Made by a program: the position numbers and the translations under genes. Of a stretch of DNA of 64,000 nt, positions 18,154 through 26,781 are shown in pieces. The notes beneath the pieces were generated by a model. The model saw nothing but the letters and a program-made list of their open reading frames with translations. It was not told the DNA's origin and searched no databases. The stretch is from Caldifarciminota bacterium UBA6260 (GTDB lineage: Bacteria; Hydrothermota; 32-111). The number at the start of each line of letters is the position of its first letter. Position 1 is the stretch's first letter. The stretch lies in assembly GCA_002441125.1 (NCBI GenBank), contig DJVI01000024.1:31163-95162 (forward strand). The letters run 5' to 3'.

Positions 18154-18915
18154 ATGGCTATAGTTAAGAAGGTAAAAGTAAAAAGGTCTGAATTGAAAAA
18201 GGATAAATTCGTAGAAAGTATGCAAGAGCTGATAAAATGGTCAAAAGATAATTGGAGATACCTTTTTATAGGAGTATCGGCAATAATTCTTGTTATAATT
18301 GTTGCTGTTTCGATAAAATCAAGTTTTGTTTCAAAAGAAAAGAACTCATCACTTGAATTGACTGGTGCAATAGATATTTTTGTTTCAGGAGATTTTAAAC
18401 AGTCTCTTGAGCTTTTCAACAATATAAAACAAACTTATTATGGCACAAATTCTTCAAAAAAGGCAACTTACTATATTGGGATGTGTAATCTAAATCTTGG
18501 AGCGATGGATCAACAGAACTCACAAAAATATTATGAAGATGCTATTAAGAGTTTTAAACAATTTATTAAATACAAATATGGACTTGAAGAACTAAGATGC
18601 GCATCCTATATAGGTATTGCAAAAGCTTTTGAAGGTTTAAGTCAGGTTGATTCAGCCCTTGTATATTATCAGAAAGCGATAAAGGAAGTTCCAGAGAACT
18701 CCTATACACCTGAAGCGTTACTTGGAATGGGAAGAGTCTATGAAATGAAATATGATGTTGAATCAGCTTTAAACTGTTATGAAGAGATAATATACAAATA
18801 CCCAAATTCAAGTTTCGTTCAACAAGCTTATGTTTACAAAAATTTACTTGAAGGCGCTATAGATCCTTTGACTCAACAATACAACGAGAAAAAGAAGGAA
18901 GGAACGGTAAAGTAA
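18154..18915 (+). CDS. Membrane-anchored tetratricopeptide repeat protein
   Basis: A 253-residue protein with a short basic cytoplasmic N-terminus, one membrane segment at about 47-65 (IGVSAIILVIIVAVSI) and an extracytoplasmic TPR array (about 80-240, with repeats such as 'ALVYYQKAI' and 'ALNCYEEII'). The layout recalls YfgM/BamD-like envelope adaptor proteins, but no specific family is recognised, so partners and function are unknown. AAGGAG precedes the ATG, and it is the last gene of the plus-strand run. Confidence 0.82.
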   Translation: MAIVKKVKVKRSELKKDKFVESMQELIKWSKDNWRYLFIGVSAIILVIIVAVSIKSSFVSKEKNSSLELTGAIDIFVSGDFKQSLELFNNIKQTYYGTNSSKKATYYIGMCNLNLGAMDQQNSQKYYEDAIKSFKQFIKYKYGLEELRCASYIGIAKAFEGLSQVDSALVYYQKAIKEVPENSYTPEALLGMGRVYEMKYDVESALNCYEEIIYKYPNSSFVQQAYVYKNLLEGAIDPLTQQYNEKKKEGTVK

Positions 18916-19002
18916 TTTTTGGCGAAAAACCCTTCTAATTTATATATATCCAAAACTCTCGATAATATATATTATGTAAAGTAGAAGGTGTAAAAAGGAC
19001 AA

Positions 19003-20020
19003 CTAACTGGGTTTTAATTTTAACTTAACTACAAAATAATAAATCCCTGCAATTAATAAACAATCACCTGCAGAAATAATAATATTTATCAAAAAAATAT
19101 TTTTATATGTGTCAGGAGGTATCTTAAAAATCACAAAAATTCCGCCAAAAATTAAAGATATAATCTGTTCGTGAAAACCCAGAATATATATTGTACTCTT
19201 AGAAACAATTTCAAATACTCTATTACTTATACCAGTTTTTTCAAAGATTAAAGATAGATTTATAACGATCAAAGACCCAACAATTCCATTTAAAATATAT
19301 ATCAAATAGTTGTTTCCAAATAAATTCCCAACAAGATCTACAAATCCGTTAATTTTTAAAAAAAATAAGTTAATTAAAACCATTATAATTGTTAAGTATA
19401 TTATTTTATATATATTTAGATTTCTTATAATAACCTGATAGTTTATTCTTCTAAGAATAATACCTATTAAAAAGAATATTTGACCAACAAGAACTTTCTC
19501 TATCCCATATATTAATTTCATTTTTAATATATTTGAAATAAAATAACCAGAAAATGATAATATTATTGAAATTATAACTATAATTTTTATATTTTTTATT
19601 TTAAGTAGAAAGAAATAAATGATTTCTATCAAAAAAAGAACATATAAAAACCATAATGAAATATCGTGAACTAAATAATCATTATGACTTAAGCCTAAAA
19701 TTGTGCCGATTAAAGGTTTTGTATAACCTATTTCAGAAATGAGCCCAATTCCATACCTCCCACCTACCGTTATCCAGAAAATGTAAGTTATAATACTGAA
19801 AATATAATAAGGTATAATAAATCTCTTAAACTGTTTTATGAAAAAATTTTTAAAATTATCATTTGTTTTAAATAAAAAACCTGATATCAAAAAAAACAAA
19901 GGAATATGGAATGAGTAAATAAAAATTTTTAAATTCTCATTTATTGAAGTATGGCCAAGGACTACTAAAAATATACCTATTGATTTTGCTATATTCTAAC
20001 CAATACTCTCTTTTATACAT
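19003..20020 (-). pseudogene. Acyltransferase family 3 (OafA-like), frameshifted near its 5' end
   Basis: Integral-membrane acyltransferase of the type that O-acetylates surface polysaccharides. The main frame (19899 down to 19003, 298 residues, about 9 membrane spans) lacks a proper start. Reading further upstream in that frame gives 'NIAKSIGIFLVVLGHT' and '..FHIPLFFLISGF', the hallmark N-terminus of the family, down to a TAG at 19998-19996. An ATG at 20020 opens another frame reading MYKREYWL and then E. Removing one A:T pair at 19994/19995 (GAATATA to GATATA) joins them as 'YWLDIAKSIG' into one protein of about 338 residues. The gene is either a frameshift mutant or contains a sequencing error. 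Confidence 0.85.
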
Positions 20021-20082
20021 AATTTTCAAATTATATATTTTAATTCTTATAAATCAATAAAAACTTTAATACTTTTCTTTAC

Positions 20083-20110
20083 TTGACTCAAAATATAATT
20101 TCATTATTAT
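20083..20110 (+). promoter_or_regulatory. Sigma70-type promoter upstream of the CrtC-like gene
   Basis: TTGACT at 20083-20088, a 16-base spacer, then TATTAT at 20105-20110. An alternative -10, TATAAT, lies at 20094-20099. With the downstream -10 the expected start site coincides with the ATG at 20117, and no Shine-Dalgarno is visible, so the mRNA could be leaderless. Inferred from consensus only. Confidence 0.45.
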
Positions 20111-20116
20111 AAATTT

Positions 20117-21182
20117 ATGAAAACTAAAACATTTATTTTGAGTTCAATAATTATCACTATTTTTTTCTTTTCAATAAACTGTTACCATATCCCTCAAAAA
20201 AATATACTCGATTTAACAAAAGATGTCCAGTTGCATAAAGGTAAAATAGATTGGTATTATACTTATATATTGACTCAAAATGAGAATAATGATTTCAACT
20301 TTTTTATTATAATTTTCCAGTACTATGATGCGAAAACAATTTTTTCAAATATATATTAAGGATATTTTAAAAGATACTTTTTATTATTATGAAACTAATG
20401 TCCCTATATATTTTGGAATGAAAAATTTAAGCAGAACTGAAAACCTTAAAGATCTTGGTTTTTACATAGATTTTTCTCTTGAAGATTTAAAATGCTCAAT
20501 AAATTTTGACCATGATTTTAAATTACTTATAAATGGCAAGGATGGGTATGTTATCATGGGAGATATTAAGGATACTGCAGGATATTACTCTTTAGTTTCT
20601 AACAAACTAACAGGTTTTATAAAAAATGAAAAAATTGATATAGATTTTTCAAAGAAATCCAAAATTTATGCATGGTTTGATCACCAATGGGGCAATATAA
20701 AGCTCGATAGCAAAAACAGATGGGTTTGGAGCGGTGTTTTTTTAAATGATGATGAATTCCTTCTTTCTGGAAATTTTAAGAATAAACAGTTCAATTTTTT
20801 GAATTACCATGATACTAAAAACAAAAGGTCTTTAATATTTGAAGAAACTTCACTCGATCCTATAACATATAGAAAATCAACTTTAGCAAAAAAGATTTAT
20901 GAATATGGATTTTTGATAAGAAGTAAGAATGATTCTATATACCTCTTTTATGAACCTATCTATGAAGAATGTTATATTCCCGGTGTTATATTCACAGGGC
21001 CATGCAAAGTTAAAGGGTTTATTGGTGATAGTTATTATGAAGGAATTGGGACTTTTGAATACTCAGAGCCTGTTGATTCTAACTTTTTTTACCCTATAGA
21101 TTTTTACAAAGACATTTTCAAAAATTCCAAAAAAGAAATAGAAAAAATTATTGAGAAAAGAAAAGAAAAAAGCAAGAAATGA
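20117..21182 (+). pseudogene. CrtC/AttH-like secreted protein, frameshifted
   Basis: The N-terminal frame (20117-20359) encodes a hydrophobic export signal (about residues 6-22, ending in a Cys) and the start of a mature protein. The rest (to 21182) lies in the +1 frame. Both join if one T is removed from the T6 run at about 20340-20345, giving '..DAKTIFQIYIKD..' and a protein of about 354 residues. The mature part has 'GYYSLVSNKLTG' followed by 'WFDHQWG', the signature of the CrtC hydratase/AttH lipocalin-like superfamily. Enzymatic activity is not implied. It is a frameshift mutation or a homopolymer sequencing error. Confidence 0.75.
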
Positions 21183-21563
21183 AATCATTTAAGTAATCGT
21201 TAAAACAACCATTCCTTAAACTTTCTATTTCTCCAAAATTAAATTTCGAGTTCTCAGTAAGGTTTTGATTCATATTTTATTAACGCTATAAAACTTATTA
21301 TCTGTAAATGTAAATATGTGAATTCATTATCTGAGCGAGACAATCTACTATTATTGCTTTTATACTTCCAAAAATGTCACACTGTCAAGCACCGTCCCCA
21401 ACTATTACTATTGATTTTGGGGAAAGATGGGGTATACTAAAGTGTGTGGTAGTGTTAAAAATAAAAAAGTGGAAAAGTTGTTTTATGAAATTTTAAACGA
21501 TGTGGAAAAGTATGGTAAGTGTCCTTAATTTAATAAATAAAAATGTAAACAAGGTGTGGATAA
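21183..21563. other. Intergenic region with a dispersed repeat and a 33-codon ORF
   Basis: This 381-base gap holds repeat copy A (21368-21436) and a short plus-strand ORF (21427-21528, 33 codons, starting MGYTKVCGSV) whose start codon lies inside the repeat arm. The ORF has no recognisable motif and no Shine-Dalgarno, so it may be a gene remnant carried with the repeat or chance. The rest is A+T-rich with no further signal seen. Confidence 0.4.
21368..21436 (-). repeat. Dispersed repeat, copy A (inverted relative to B and C)
   Basis: On the minus strand this reads GGGGACGGTGCTTGACAG then TGTGACATTTTTGG, matching the copies at 43095 and 44453 with one substitution (TGTGAC for TATGAC). Next to the core, TCCCCAA (21395-21401) and TTGGGGA (21417-21423) form a perfect 7-bp inverted repeat with a 15-base loop. 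The outer arm TATACCCCAT matches copy B. TTGACA (21388-21383) is followed after 18 bases by TATAAA (21364-21359) on the same strand. Such GGGGAC-rich palindromic repeats resemble REP-type elements. Confidence 0.85.
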
Positions 21564-22322
21564 ATGGTTAATTTCTTTTCTTTGTCAAGTTGTTCTGATG
21601 GGAATTCGTTCGTTTTGTATACAAAACCTGAAGAACTTATACTTATAGATGCTGGTATTTCATTCAAAAGGACTAAAAAACTTTTAGAATCCAAATCTCT
21701 TTCAATAGAAAATGTAAAATCAATAGTGATAACTCATTTCCATAAGGACCATTACTTTGGTCTTGGTACTATACTTAAAAGGATACCAACTATAAACCTA
21801 TATTTCAACGATAATTACACTTCACATTTCACGGACTACCCTTTTAAAAGACATTTTACTTTCGAAAACACATTTCAAGTTCTTGATTTCAACTTCTTCC
21901 CTTTTCAAATTGACCACGATATGTTAAATTCTGGATTCATAATCACCTATAATGACTCAAAGATAGGTTTTCTGTCAGATATGGGGAAATTTGATGCTAA
22001 ATTATCCTCCTTTCTAAAAGATGTAAAACTCCTTGCAATAGAGTCAAACCACTCTAAAGAAGGTTTACATAATTCAAAATATTCTGATGATTTGAAAGAA
22101 AGGATACTTTCAGAAAAAGGGCACCTTTCAAACGATGATACTGCAAAAGTTATAGAAAAAGTTTATAATTCTAACATCAAATATATACTTTTACATCATT
22201 TAAGTAAAAGAACGAACTCATTACAATTTGTTCAGAAAGAAGTTGTTTCCCGTTTCAGTTTTCCTGAAACGAAATTTGTAATCTCTCCTTACGACTCACC
22301 TTCAGAGACAATAACTTTATAA
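21564..22322 (+). CDS. MBL-fold metallo-hydrolase, YycJ/WalJ-like
   Basis: Metallo-beta-lactamase-fold hydrolase, probably with two metals. The HxHxDH motif is at His58, His60, Asp62 and His63, followed by a metal-bridging Asp in 'SDMGKF', 'ESNHSKEGL' and 'HLSNDD', and a late His in 'LLHHLSKRTNS'. The ESNH and GHLSN motifs are those of the YycJ/WalJ group, proposed to act as a nuclease in DNA metabolism. Length (252) is normal. Only a weak AAGGTG precedes the ATG. It converges with the next gene with a one-base gap. Confidence 0.85.
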   Translation: MVNFFSLSSCSDGNSFVLYTKPEELILIDAGISFKRTKKLLESKSLSIENVKSIVITHFHKDHYFGLGTILKRIPTINLYFNDNYTSHFTDYPFKRHFTFENTFQVLDFNFFPFQIDHDMLNSGFIITYNDSKIGFLSDMGKFDAKLSSFLKDVKLLAIESNHSKEGLHNSKYSDDLKERILSEKGHLSNDDTAKVIEKVYNSNIKYILLHHLSKRTNSLQFVQKEVVSRFSFPETKFVISPYDSPSETITL

Positions 22323-22323
22323 T

Positions 22324-24435
22324 TTACCTTTGTATATTCCAGATATAATAAAGTAAAAATGCATTATCAAATGCTATCTCTTCATACCAGTTATATTTAC
22401 CTGAACTTCCACCATGTCCTCCACTCATTCTCATTTTTAATAACAAAACATTGTTATCAAGTTTATTATCTCTCATTTTTGCGACCCATTTCAAAGGTTC
22501 CCAATACATAACTCTTGTGTCAAAAATTGAAGATTTTACAAGAATATTTGGGTATTTGGTTGGTTTAATATTATCATAAGGGCTGTATTTAATCATATAA
22601 TCAAACTGCTCTTTTATTTGTGGGTTTCCCCATTCCTCAAACTCCCCTGTTGTAAGTGGCAAAGTTGTATCAAGCATCGTGTTTATAAGGTCAACGAATG
22701 GGACACTCAAAATAGCACCTTTAAAAAGTTCCGGCTTTAGATTCAAAACTGACCCTATCAAAAGTCCTCCTGCACTTCCACCTTCAATTACAAGTTTTTC
22801 TGGGGAAGTATAACCCTTCTCTATCAAATATTCGGCACATGATATAAAATCTGTAAATGTGTTCATCTTTTTGAACATCTTTCCATCAATGTACCACTTT
22901 CTTCCTTTATCACCACCACCTCTTATATGTGCTATCCCAAAAATGACTCCCCTATCGAGCAAAGATAGCCTTGAAGTTGAAAAATAAGGATCTGAAGGCA
23001 TTCCATAAGCACCATATCCATTAAGTAGTAGTGGCAAATTTTTTGGGTCATATTTTTTGTTGTATATCAATGATATTGGTATCAACTCCCCATCTTCAGC
23101 TTTTGCGTAAATATATTCGGTTACATAGTTATCTTTTTTGTATCCTTTTATCTCTTCGACCTTTTTTACAACTCCCTTCAAACTTTTCACATCTATATCA
23201 ATAACTGTTGAAGGTGTTTTCAAAGACATATATGAAACTCTCAAAGAATCCCTTTTAAAAGAAGAGTTTGAAAATGGGTAAAAGGTGCAATTATCTTCAC
23301 CGAAATCAAAATATTTTGAATCACCTGTTGCAAGGTAATAGAATTTTAATTTTTTTCTTCCGTTGACTCTTTCGTAAACTGAAAGAAAACTTTCAAAAGC
23401 ATCGAATCCCTCTATCATCAGTGAATCAGACCCTTTTATAACTGTTGTTGAATTCTCAATTGTTGAATCTATTCTGAACCTTTTCAGATCAAAATTTATA
23501 CAATCCTTGTTTGTGAGATAGTAAAAATAAAGCCCAGAATGATCGAATGAGTATTCTACATCTTTTTCCCTTTTGACAAGAAGGTTCAATTTCAAATCCC
23601 TGTCATCAGATTTTATGTAATAATACTCTGATGATGTTGAACTTGAAACTGAAAGAAAAATGTAATCTCTATCCCTTGTTTTATTAACATAAACAGAAAA
23701 CCTCTCATCATCTTCTTGAAAAAGAAGAGTATCTTTCCCTGTTTTCATATCATAATAACGCAAAGCATAGGATCTTGATATATCGTTTTGGACTGTGTAG
23801 AAAAATCCATCATTGTATTTGTTGAATGCAAAAGAAGTTATGTTATCTATAACAGGAATCTCAATGTTCTTTTTTGTTTTAAGATCAAGAATTCTTAAAG
23901 TGTAGTTCTCATTCCCAAGAGTATCGAAAGAATAAGACAGCATCCTATGGTCCGATGAGATTTCTCCAAAATTTAGATCGAAGAATTGGTAATTTTTGGC
24001 AAGTTCGTTAACATCAATGATAATCTCTTCCTGAGAGTTTTCCTTGTCCTTTCTTCTACAAAATATTGTATAATCTTTACCTCTCAGATCTTTGTAGTAA
24101 TAAAGAAAAGAATCCCTTCTTTCTGGAACTGATATTTCATCCTTATCAACTTTTTTCAAAATTTCATTGTATAGTTTTTTCTGGAGTTCTTTTGTTTTAA
24201 GCATCATTTTATCAGTATATTTATTCTCTTCCTCTATATATTTCATAACCCTTGGGTCATCTATATTTCTGAAATAATAATAATCATCAACGAGTGTTGT
24301 ATCGTGAATAGTTAAATAATGTGGTTCTTTTATAGCATCTGGTGGAGTCAATGTTTTGAGTTGTTTTGCTGAGACATTCAATGTTATAAAAACAATAAGA
24401 ATTAAATAAAAATTCTTGTTAAAATATTTAACCAT
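22324..24435 (-). CDS. Secreted prolyl oligopeptidase (family S9A)
   Basis: Exported serine peptidase cleaving short peptides after proline or basic residues. A signal peptide covers about residues 1-23 (FYLILIVFITLNVSA). A seven-bladed propeller (about 70-420) precedes the alpha/beta-hydrolase domain with nucleophile 'GGSAGG' (Ser near 553), Asp near 635 ('SSIFDTRV') and His near 674 ('SGGHGG'). Length 703 matches the family. AAGGAG lies 6 bases before the ATG. PREP and oligopeptidase B cannot be separated with certainty. Confidence 0.92.
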   Translation of the reverse strand: MVKYFNKNFYLILIVFITLNVSAKQLKTLTPPDAIKEPHYLTIHDTTLVDDYYYFRNIDDPRVMKYIEEENKYTDKMMLKTKELQKKLYNEILKKVDKDEISVPERRDSFLYYYKDLRGKDYTIFCRRKDKENSQEEIIIDVNELAKNYQFFDLNFGEISSDHRMLSYSFDTLGNENYTLRILDLKTKKNIEIPVIDNITSFAFNKYNDGFFYTVQNDISRSYALRYYDMKTGKDTLLFQEDDERFSVYVNKTRDRDYIFLSVSSSTSSEYYYIKSDDRDLKLNLLVKREKDVEYSFDHSGLYFYYLTNKDCINFDLKRFRIDSTIENSTTVIKGSDSLMIEGFDAFESFLSVYERVNGRKKLKFYYLATGDSKYFDFGEDNCTFYPFSNSSFKRDSLRVSYMSLKTPSTVIDIDVKSLKGVVKKVEEIKGYKKDNYVTEYIYAKAEDGELIPISLIYNKKYDPKNLPLLLNGYGAYGMPSDPYFSTSRLSLLDRGVIFGIAHIRGGGDKGRKWYIDGKMFKKMNTFTDFISCAEYLIEKGYTSPEKLVIEGGSAGGLLIGSVLNLKPELFKGAILSVPFVDLINTMLDTTLPLTTGEFEEWGNPQIKEQFDYMIKYSPYDNIKPTKYPNILVKSSIFDTRVMYWEPLKWVAKMRDNKLDNNVLLLKMRMSGGHGGSSGKYNWYEEIAFDNAFLLYYIWNIQR

Positions 24436-24536
24436 AAAAATCTCCTTTTCTTAAATAAAAATATTAATCCTAATAGATCTAAATTCAATAGAAAATTTTC
24501 TATAGATTTTTTGTTATAAGTTAAAGTTGAAAAAAG

Positions 24537-25667
24537 CTATATTTTTTTCATCCAAACAAATTTATCTACGATCCTTGTATAACTTTGTATTATTTTAACA
24601 ACCTTAATTGAAACATCTTTATCAAAATAATCAAATGGGATTTGATTTTTGTCTCTATTTTCAAATGTTTCCTTTGCAATCTTTATTGAATTTACCATAT
24701 TTTCTTTTTCAATTCCACCAATAACAATTGTTCCCTTATCAAGAACTTCAGGCCTTTCGGTGCTTGTTCTTATCAAAACCGCAGGAAAGCCAAGTATAGA
24801 TGATTCCTCACTCAGAGTCCCACTGTCGGAGAGAACGCAATAGGAATGCATCTGAAGTTTGTTGTAATCTATGAAACCGAATGGCTTCATTTTTTTCACA
24901 AGTTTGTTGAATTTTATCTTTTTATCCTTTATCTTTTTTTCACTTCTTGGATGAACAGAGTATATTATCGGCATTTTAAAAATTTCAGCGACAAAATTTA
25001 TCGCATTCACAAGTGAAGTTAAATTATCATCAATATCAAGGTTTTCCTCTCTATGTGAACTCAAAATTATGTAATTGTTCTCTTCTAATTTTAAATTCTC
25101 AAGTATTTTGCTTTTTGAAATTTTATCAAAATTTTTTAATAAAACCTCTGTCATCGGCGAACCTGTAACAAAAATGTAATCTTTCCTTATTCCTTCTTCA
25201 AGCAGATACCTTCTGCTATGTTCGGTATAGGGAAGATTTATATCACTTATATGATCTACTATTCTTCTGTTTAACTCCTCAGGAACATTCTGATCGAAGC
25301 ATCTGTTTCCAGCTTCCATATGAAAAATTGGTATCTTTAACCTTTTTGCTGAAATAGCTGATAAAGCACTGTTTGTATCACCTAATATCAAAACAGCATC
25401 AGGTTTTTCCTTCAACAAAACCTCATAAGATTTTTTTATAATGTTTCCCATAGTTTCACCAAGATTTTTTCCAACTGAATTAAGGAAATAATCTGGTTTT
25501 CTTAAGCCCAACTCTTTAAAGAAAATTTGATAAAGGTTATAATCCCAATTTTGACCTGTATGCACAAGAATGTGGTTAAAATATTTATCGTTGGCTTTAA
25601 TCACTTCTGACAATCTTATAATTTCAGGTCTTGTCCCCAAAATGGTCATAACTTTTAGTTTTTTCAT
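24537..25667 (-). CDS. capG: UDP-GlcNAc 2-epimerase family, CapG/FnlC-like
   Basis: Most likely the last enzyme of UDP-N-acetyl-L-fucosamine synthesis, a C2 epimerase paralogous to WecB. The 376-residue protein starts 'TILGTRPEIIRLSEVI' and has 'LILGDTNSALSA', 'HMEAGNRCFD' and 'DSGTLSEESS'. GNRCFDQNVPEE distinguishes it from WecB copy 1 (GLRSKN). The assignment to CapG rests on the order CapE-CapF-CapG, each starting at the end of the preceding gene. GAGG lies 6 bases before the ATG. Ends with TAG. Confidence 0.88.
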   Translation of the reverse strand: MKKLKVMTILGTRPEIIRLSEVIKANDKYFNHILVHTGQNWDYNLYQIFFKELGLRKPDYFLNSVGKNLGETMGNIIKKSYEVLLKEKPDAVLILGDTNSALSAISAKRLKIPIFHMEAGNRCFDQNVPEELNRRIVDHISDINLPYTEHSRRYLLEEGIRKDYIFVTGSPMTEVLLKNFDKISKSKILENLKLEENNYIILSSHREENLDIDDNLTSLVNAINFVAEIFKMPIIYSVHPRSEKKIKDKKIKFNKLVKKMKPFGFIDYNKLQMHSYCVLSDSGTLSEESSILGFPAVLIRTSTERPEVLDKGTIVIGGIEKENMVNSIKIAKETFENRDKNQIPFDYFDKDVSIKVVKIIQSYTRIVDKFVWMKKI

Positions 25668-25668
25668 T

Positions 25669-26781
25669 TTAAACCTCTAAGAAAAATGTATCAGGGTTAT
25701 TTTGATCAAATATCTCCATACTCCAGAAGATAGTTATAACTTCATTTTCCCCTATATTGGTTATCGAATGGGTGAATCCCGGTGGTATATCAACTATCTG
25801 GACTTTATCTCCACTCACTTCATACTCAATCTTTTCATCAGTTACAATATTTCTTAATCTGATAAGTGCTTTACCAGTTAAAACACAAAATTTTTCAATT
25901 TTAGTATGATGATAATGGTTTCCCCTTGTTATCCCCGGTTTTATTGTAGAAAAAAATATCTGTCCTATATGTGAAGATTTTAATACTTCTGCAAGAATTC
26001 CCCTGTTATCCTCTTTTGTAGTTAAAGGATATGAGAGATTGTCAACCGGGATGTAAGAGATATAAGTTGAATAAAGGTACCTTGTAAAAAGATCTGAAAA
26101 ATCTGGAAGCATCAGATTTTCTCTTATTTTTTTGAATTCATAAATTTTATCTGCAATTTCACCCAATTTCTTTTTAAAACCTTTATCAATTTTGTAATAG
26201 AACCCATCATATTCTTTTTCATCTTTAACAATTTTAACAAACTCGTTAACTACATCATCGATGTATAAAAATTCAACCTCATTCTCTCTGTTTGATATTT
26301 GGATAGGTAGATCTCTTGCAATATTATAACAAAAAGTTGCAATAACAGAATTATAATTTGGTTTTCCCCATTTACCAAAAAGGTTCTGTAATCTGTATAT
26401 AAAAACCATAGCACCAGTTTTCTTTGCGTATTCTATAAGAGCATCTTCTCCCATTTTTTTGCTTTTCCCATAAGGATTGTCCAACTCAACTTGAATGGAT
26501 GATGTCATAACAACTGTAGTTTTCTTACAAATATCTATTAAAAAATCTGTCATCTTTTTTGTAAACTCATAATTACCTGTAAAAAACTCCTTTTCATCTT
26601 TTGGTCTATTCACTCCCAAAAGATGTATTATAATATCAGATTGTTTTAGAAATTCTTTTAAATCATTTTCATCATTCTCTATATCATATTTCAGTATCTT
26701 TATATCTTTTAAATGGTTTAGACCAGCAATAAGGTTTTTGCCAACAAAACCATTAGCACCTGTTATCAAAATAGTTTTCAT
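25669..26781 (-). CDS. capF: CapF-like bifunctional reductase/epimerase with cupin
   Basis: Two-domain enzyme of L-FucNAc synthesis. It has an N-terminal NAD(P)-binding SDR domain ('ITGANGFVGKNL' at 5-16; a Tyr-x3-Lys site in 'PYGKSKK') and a C-terminal cupin (about 250-370) with metal ligands in 'HYHHTKIEKF' and a PPGFTHS loop. In Staphylococcus the cupin epimerises and the SDR reduces the 4-keto intermediate. The domain order and length (370) match CapF/WbjC. It overlaps capE by 4 bases. Confidence 0.92.
   Translation of the reverse strand: MKTILITGANGFVGKNLIAGLNHLKDIKILKYDIENDENDLKEFLKQSDIIIHLLGVNRPKDEKEFFTGNYEFTKKMTDFLIDICKKTTVVMTSSIQVELDNPYGKSKKMGEDALIEYAKKTGAMVFIYRLQNLFGKWGKPNYNSVIATFCYNIARDLPIQISNRENEVEFLYIDDVVNEFVKIVKDEKEYDGFYYKIDKGFKKKLGEIADKIYEFKKIRENLMLPDFSDLFTRYLYSTYISYIPVDNLSYPLTTKEDNRGILAEVLKSSHIGQIFFSTIKPGITRGNHYHHTKIEKFCVLTGKALIRLRNIVTDEKIEYEVSGDKVQIVDIPPGFTHSITNIGENEVITIFWSMEIFDQNNPDTFFLEV

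Noticed and set aside
18962..18975. Palindrome ATAATATATATTAT after the TPR gene
   Set aside because: Pure A/T with no U-tract context; not a convincing terminator.
20335..20350. Programmed ribosomal frameshift in the CrtC-like gene
   Set aside because: No slippery heptamer with a downstream hairpin or an internal Shine-Dalgarno is visible, and the family has no known recoding. An indel in a T-run is simpler.
24488..24503. Perfect 16-bp palindrome ATAGAAAATTTTCTAT as terminator or operator
   Set aside because: It is all A/T except two G:C pairs, so the hairpin would be weak and such palindromes are expected by chance in this composition.
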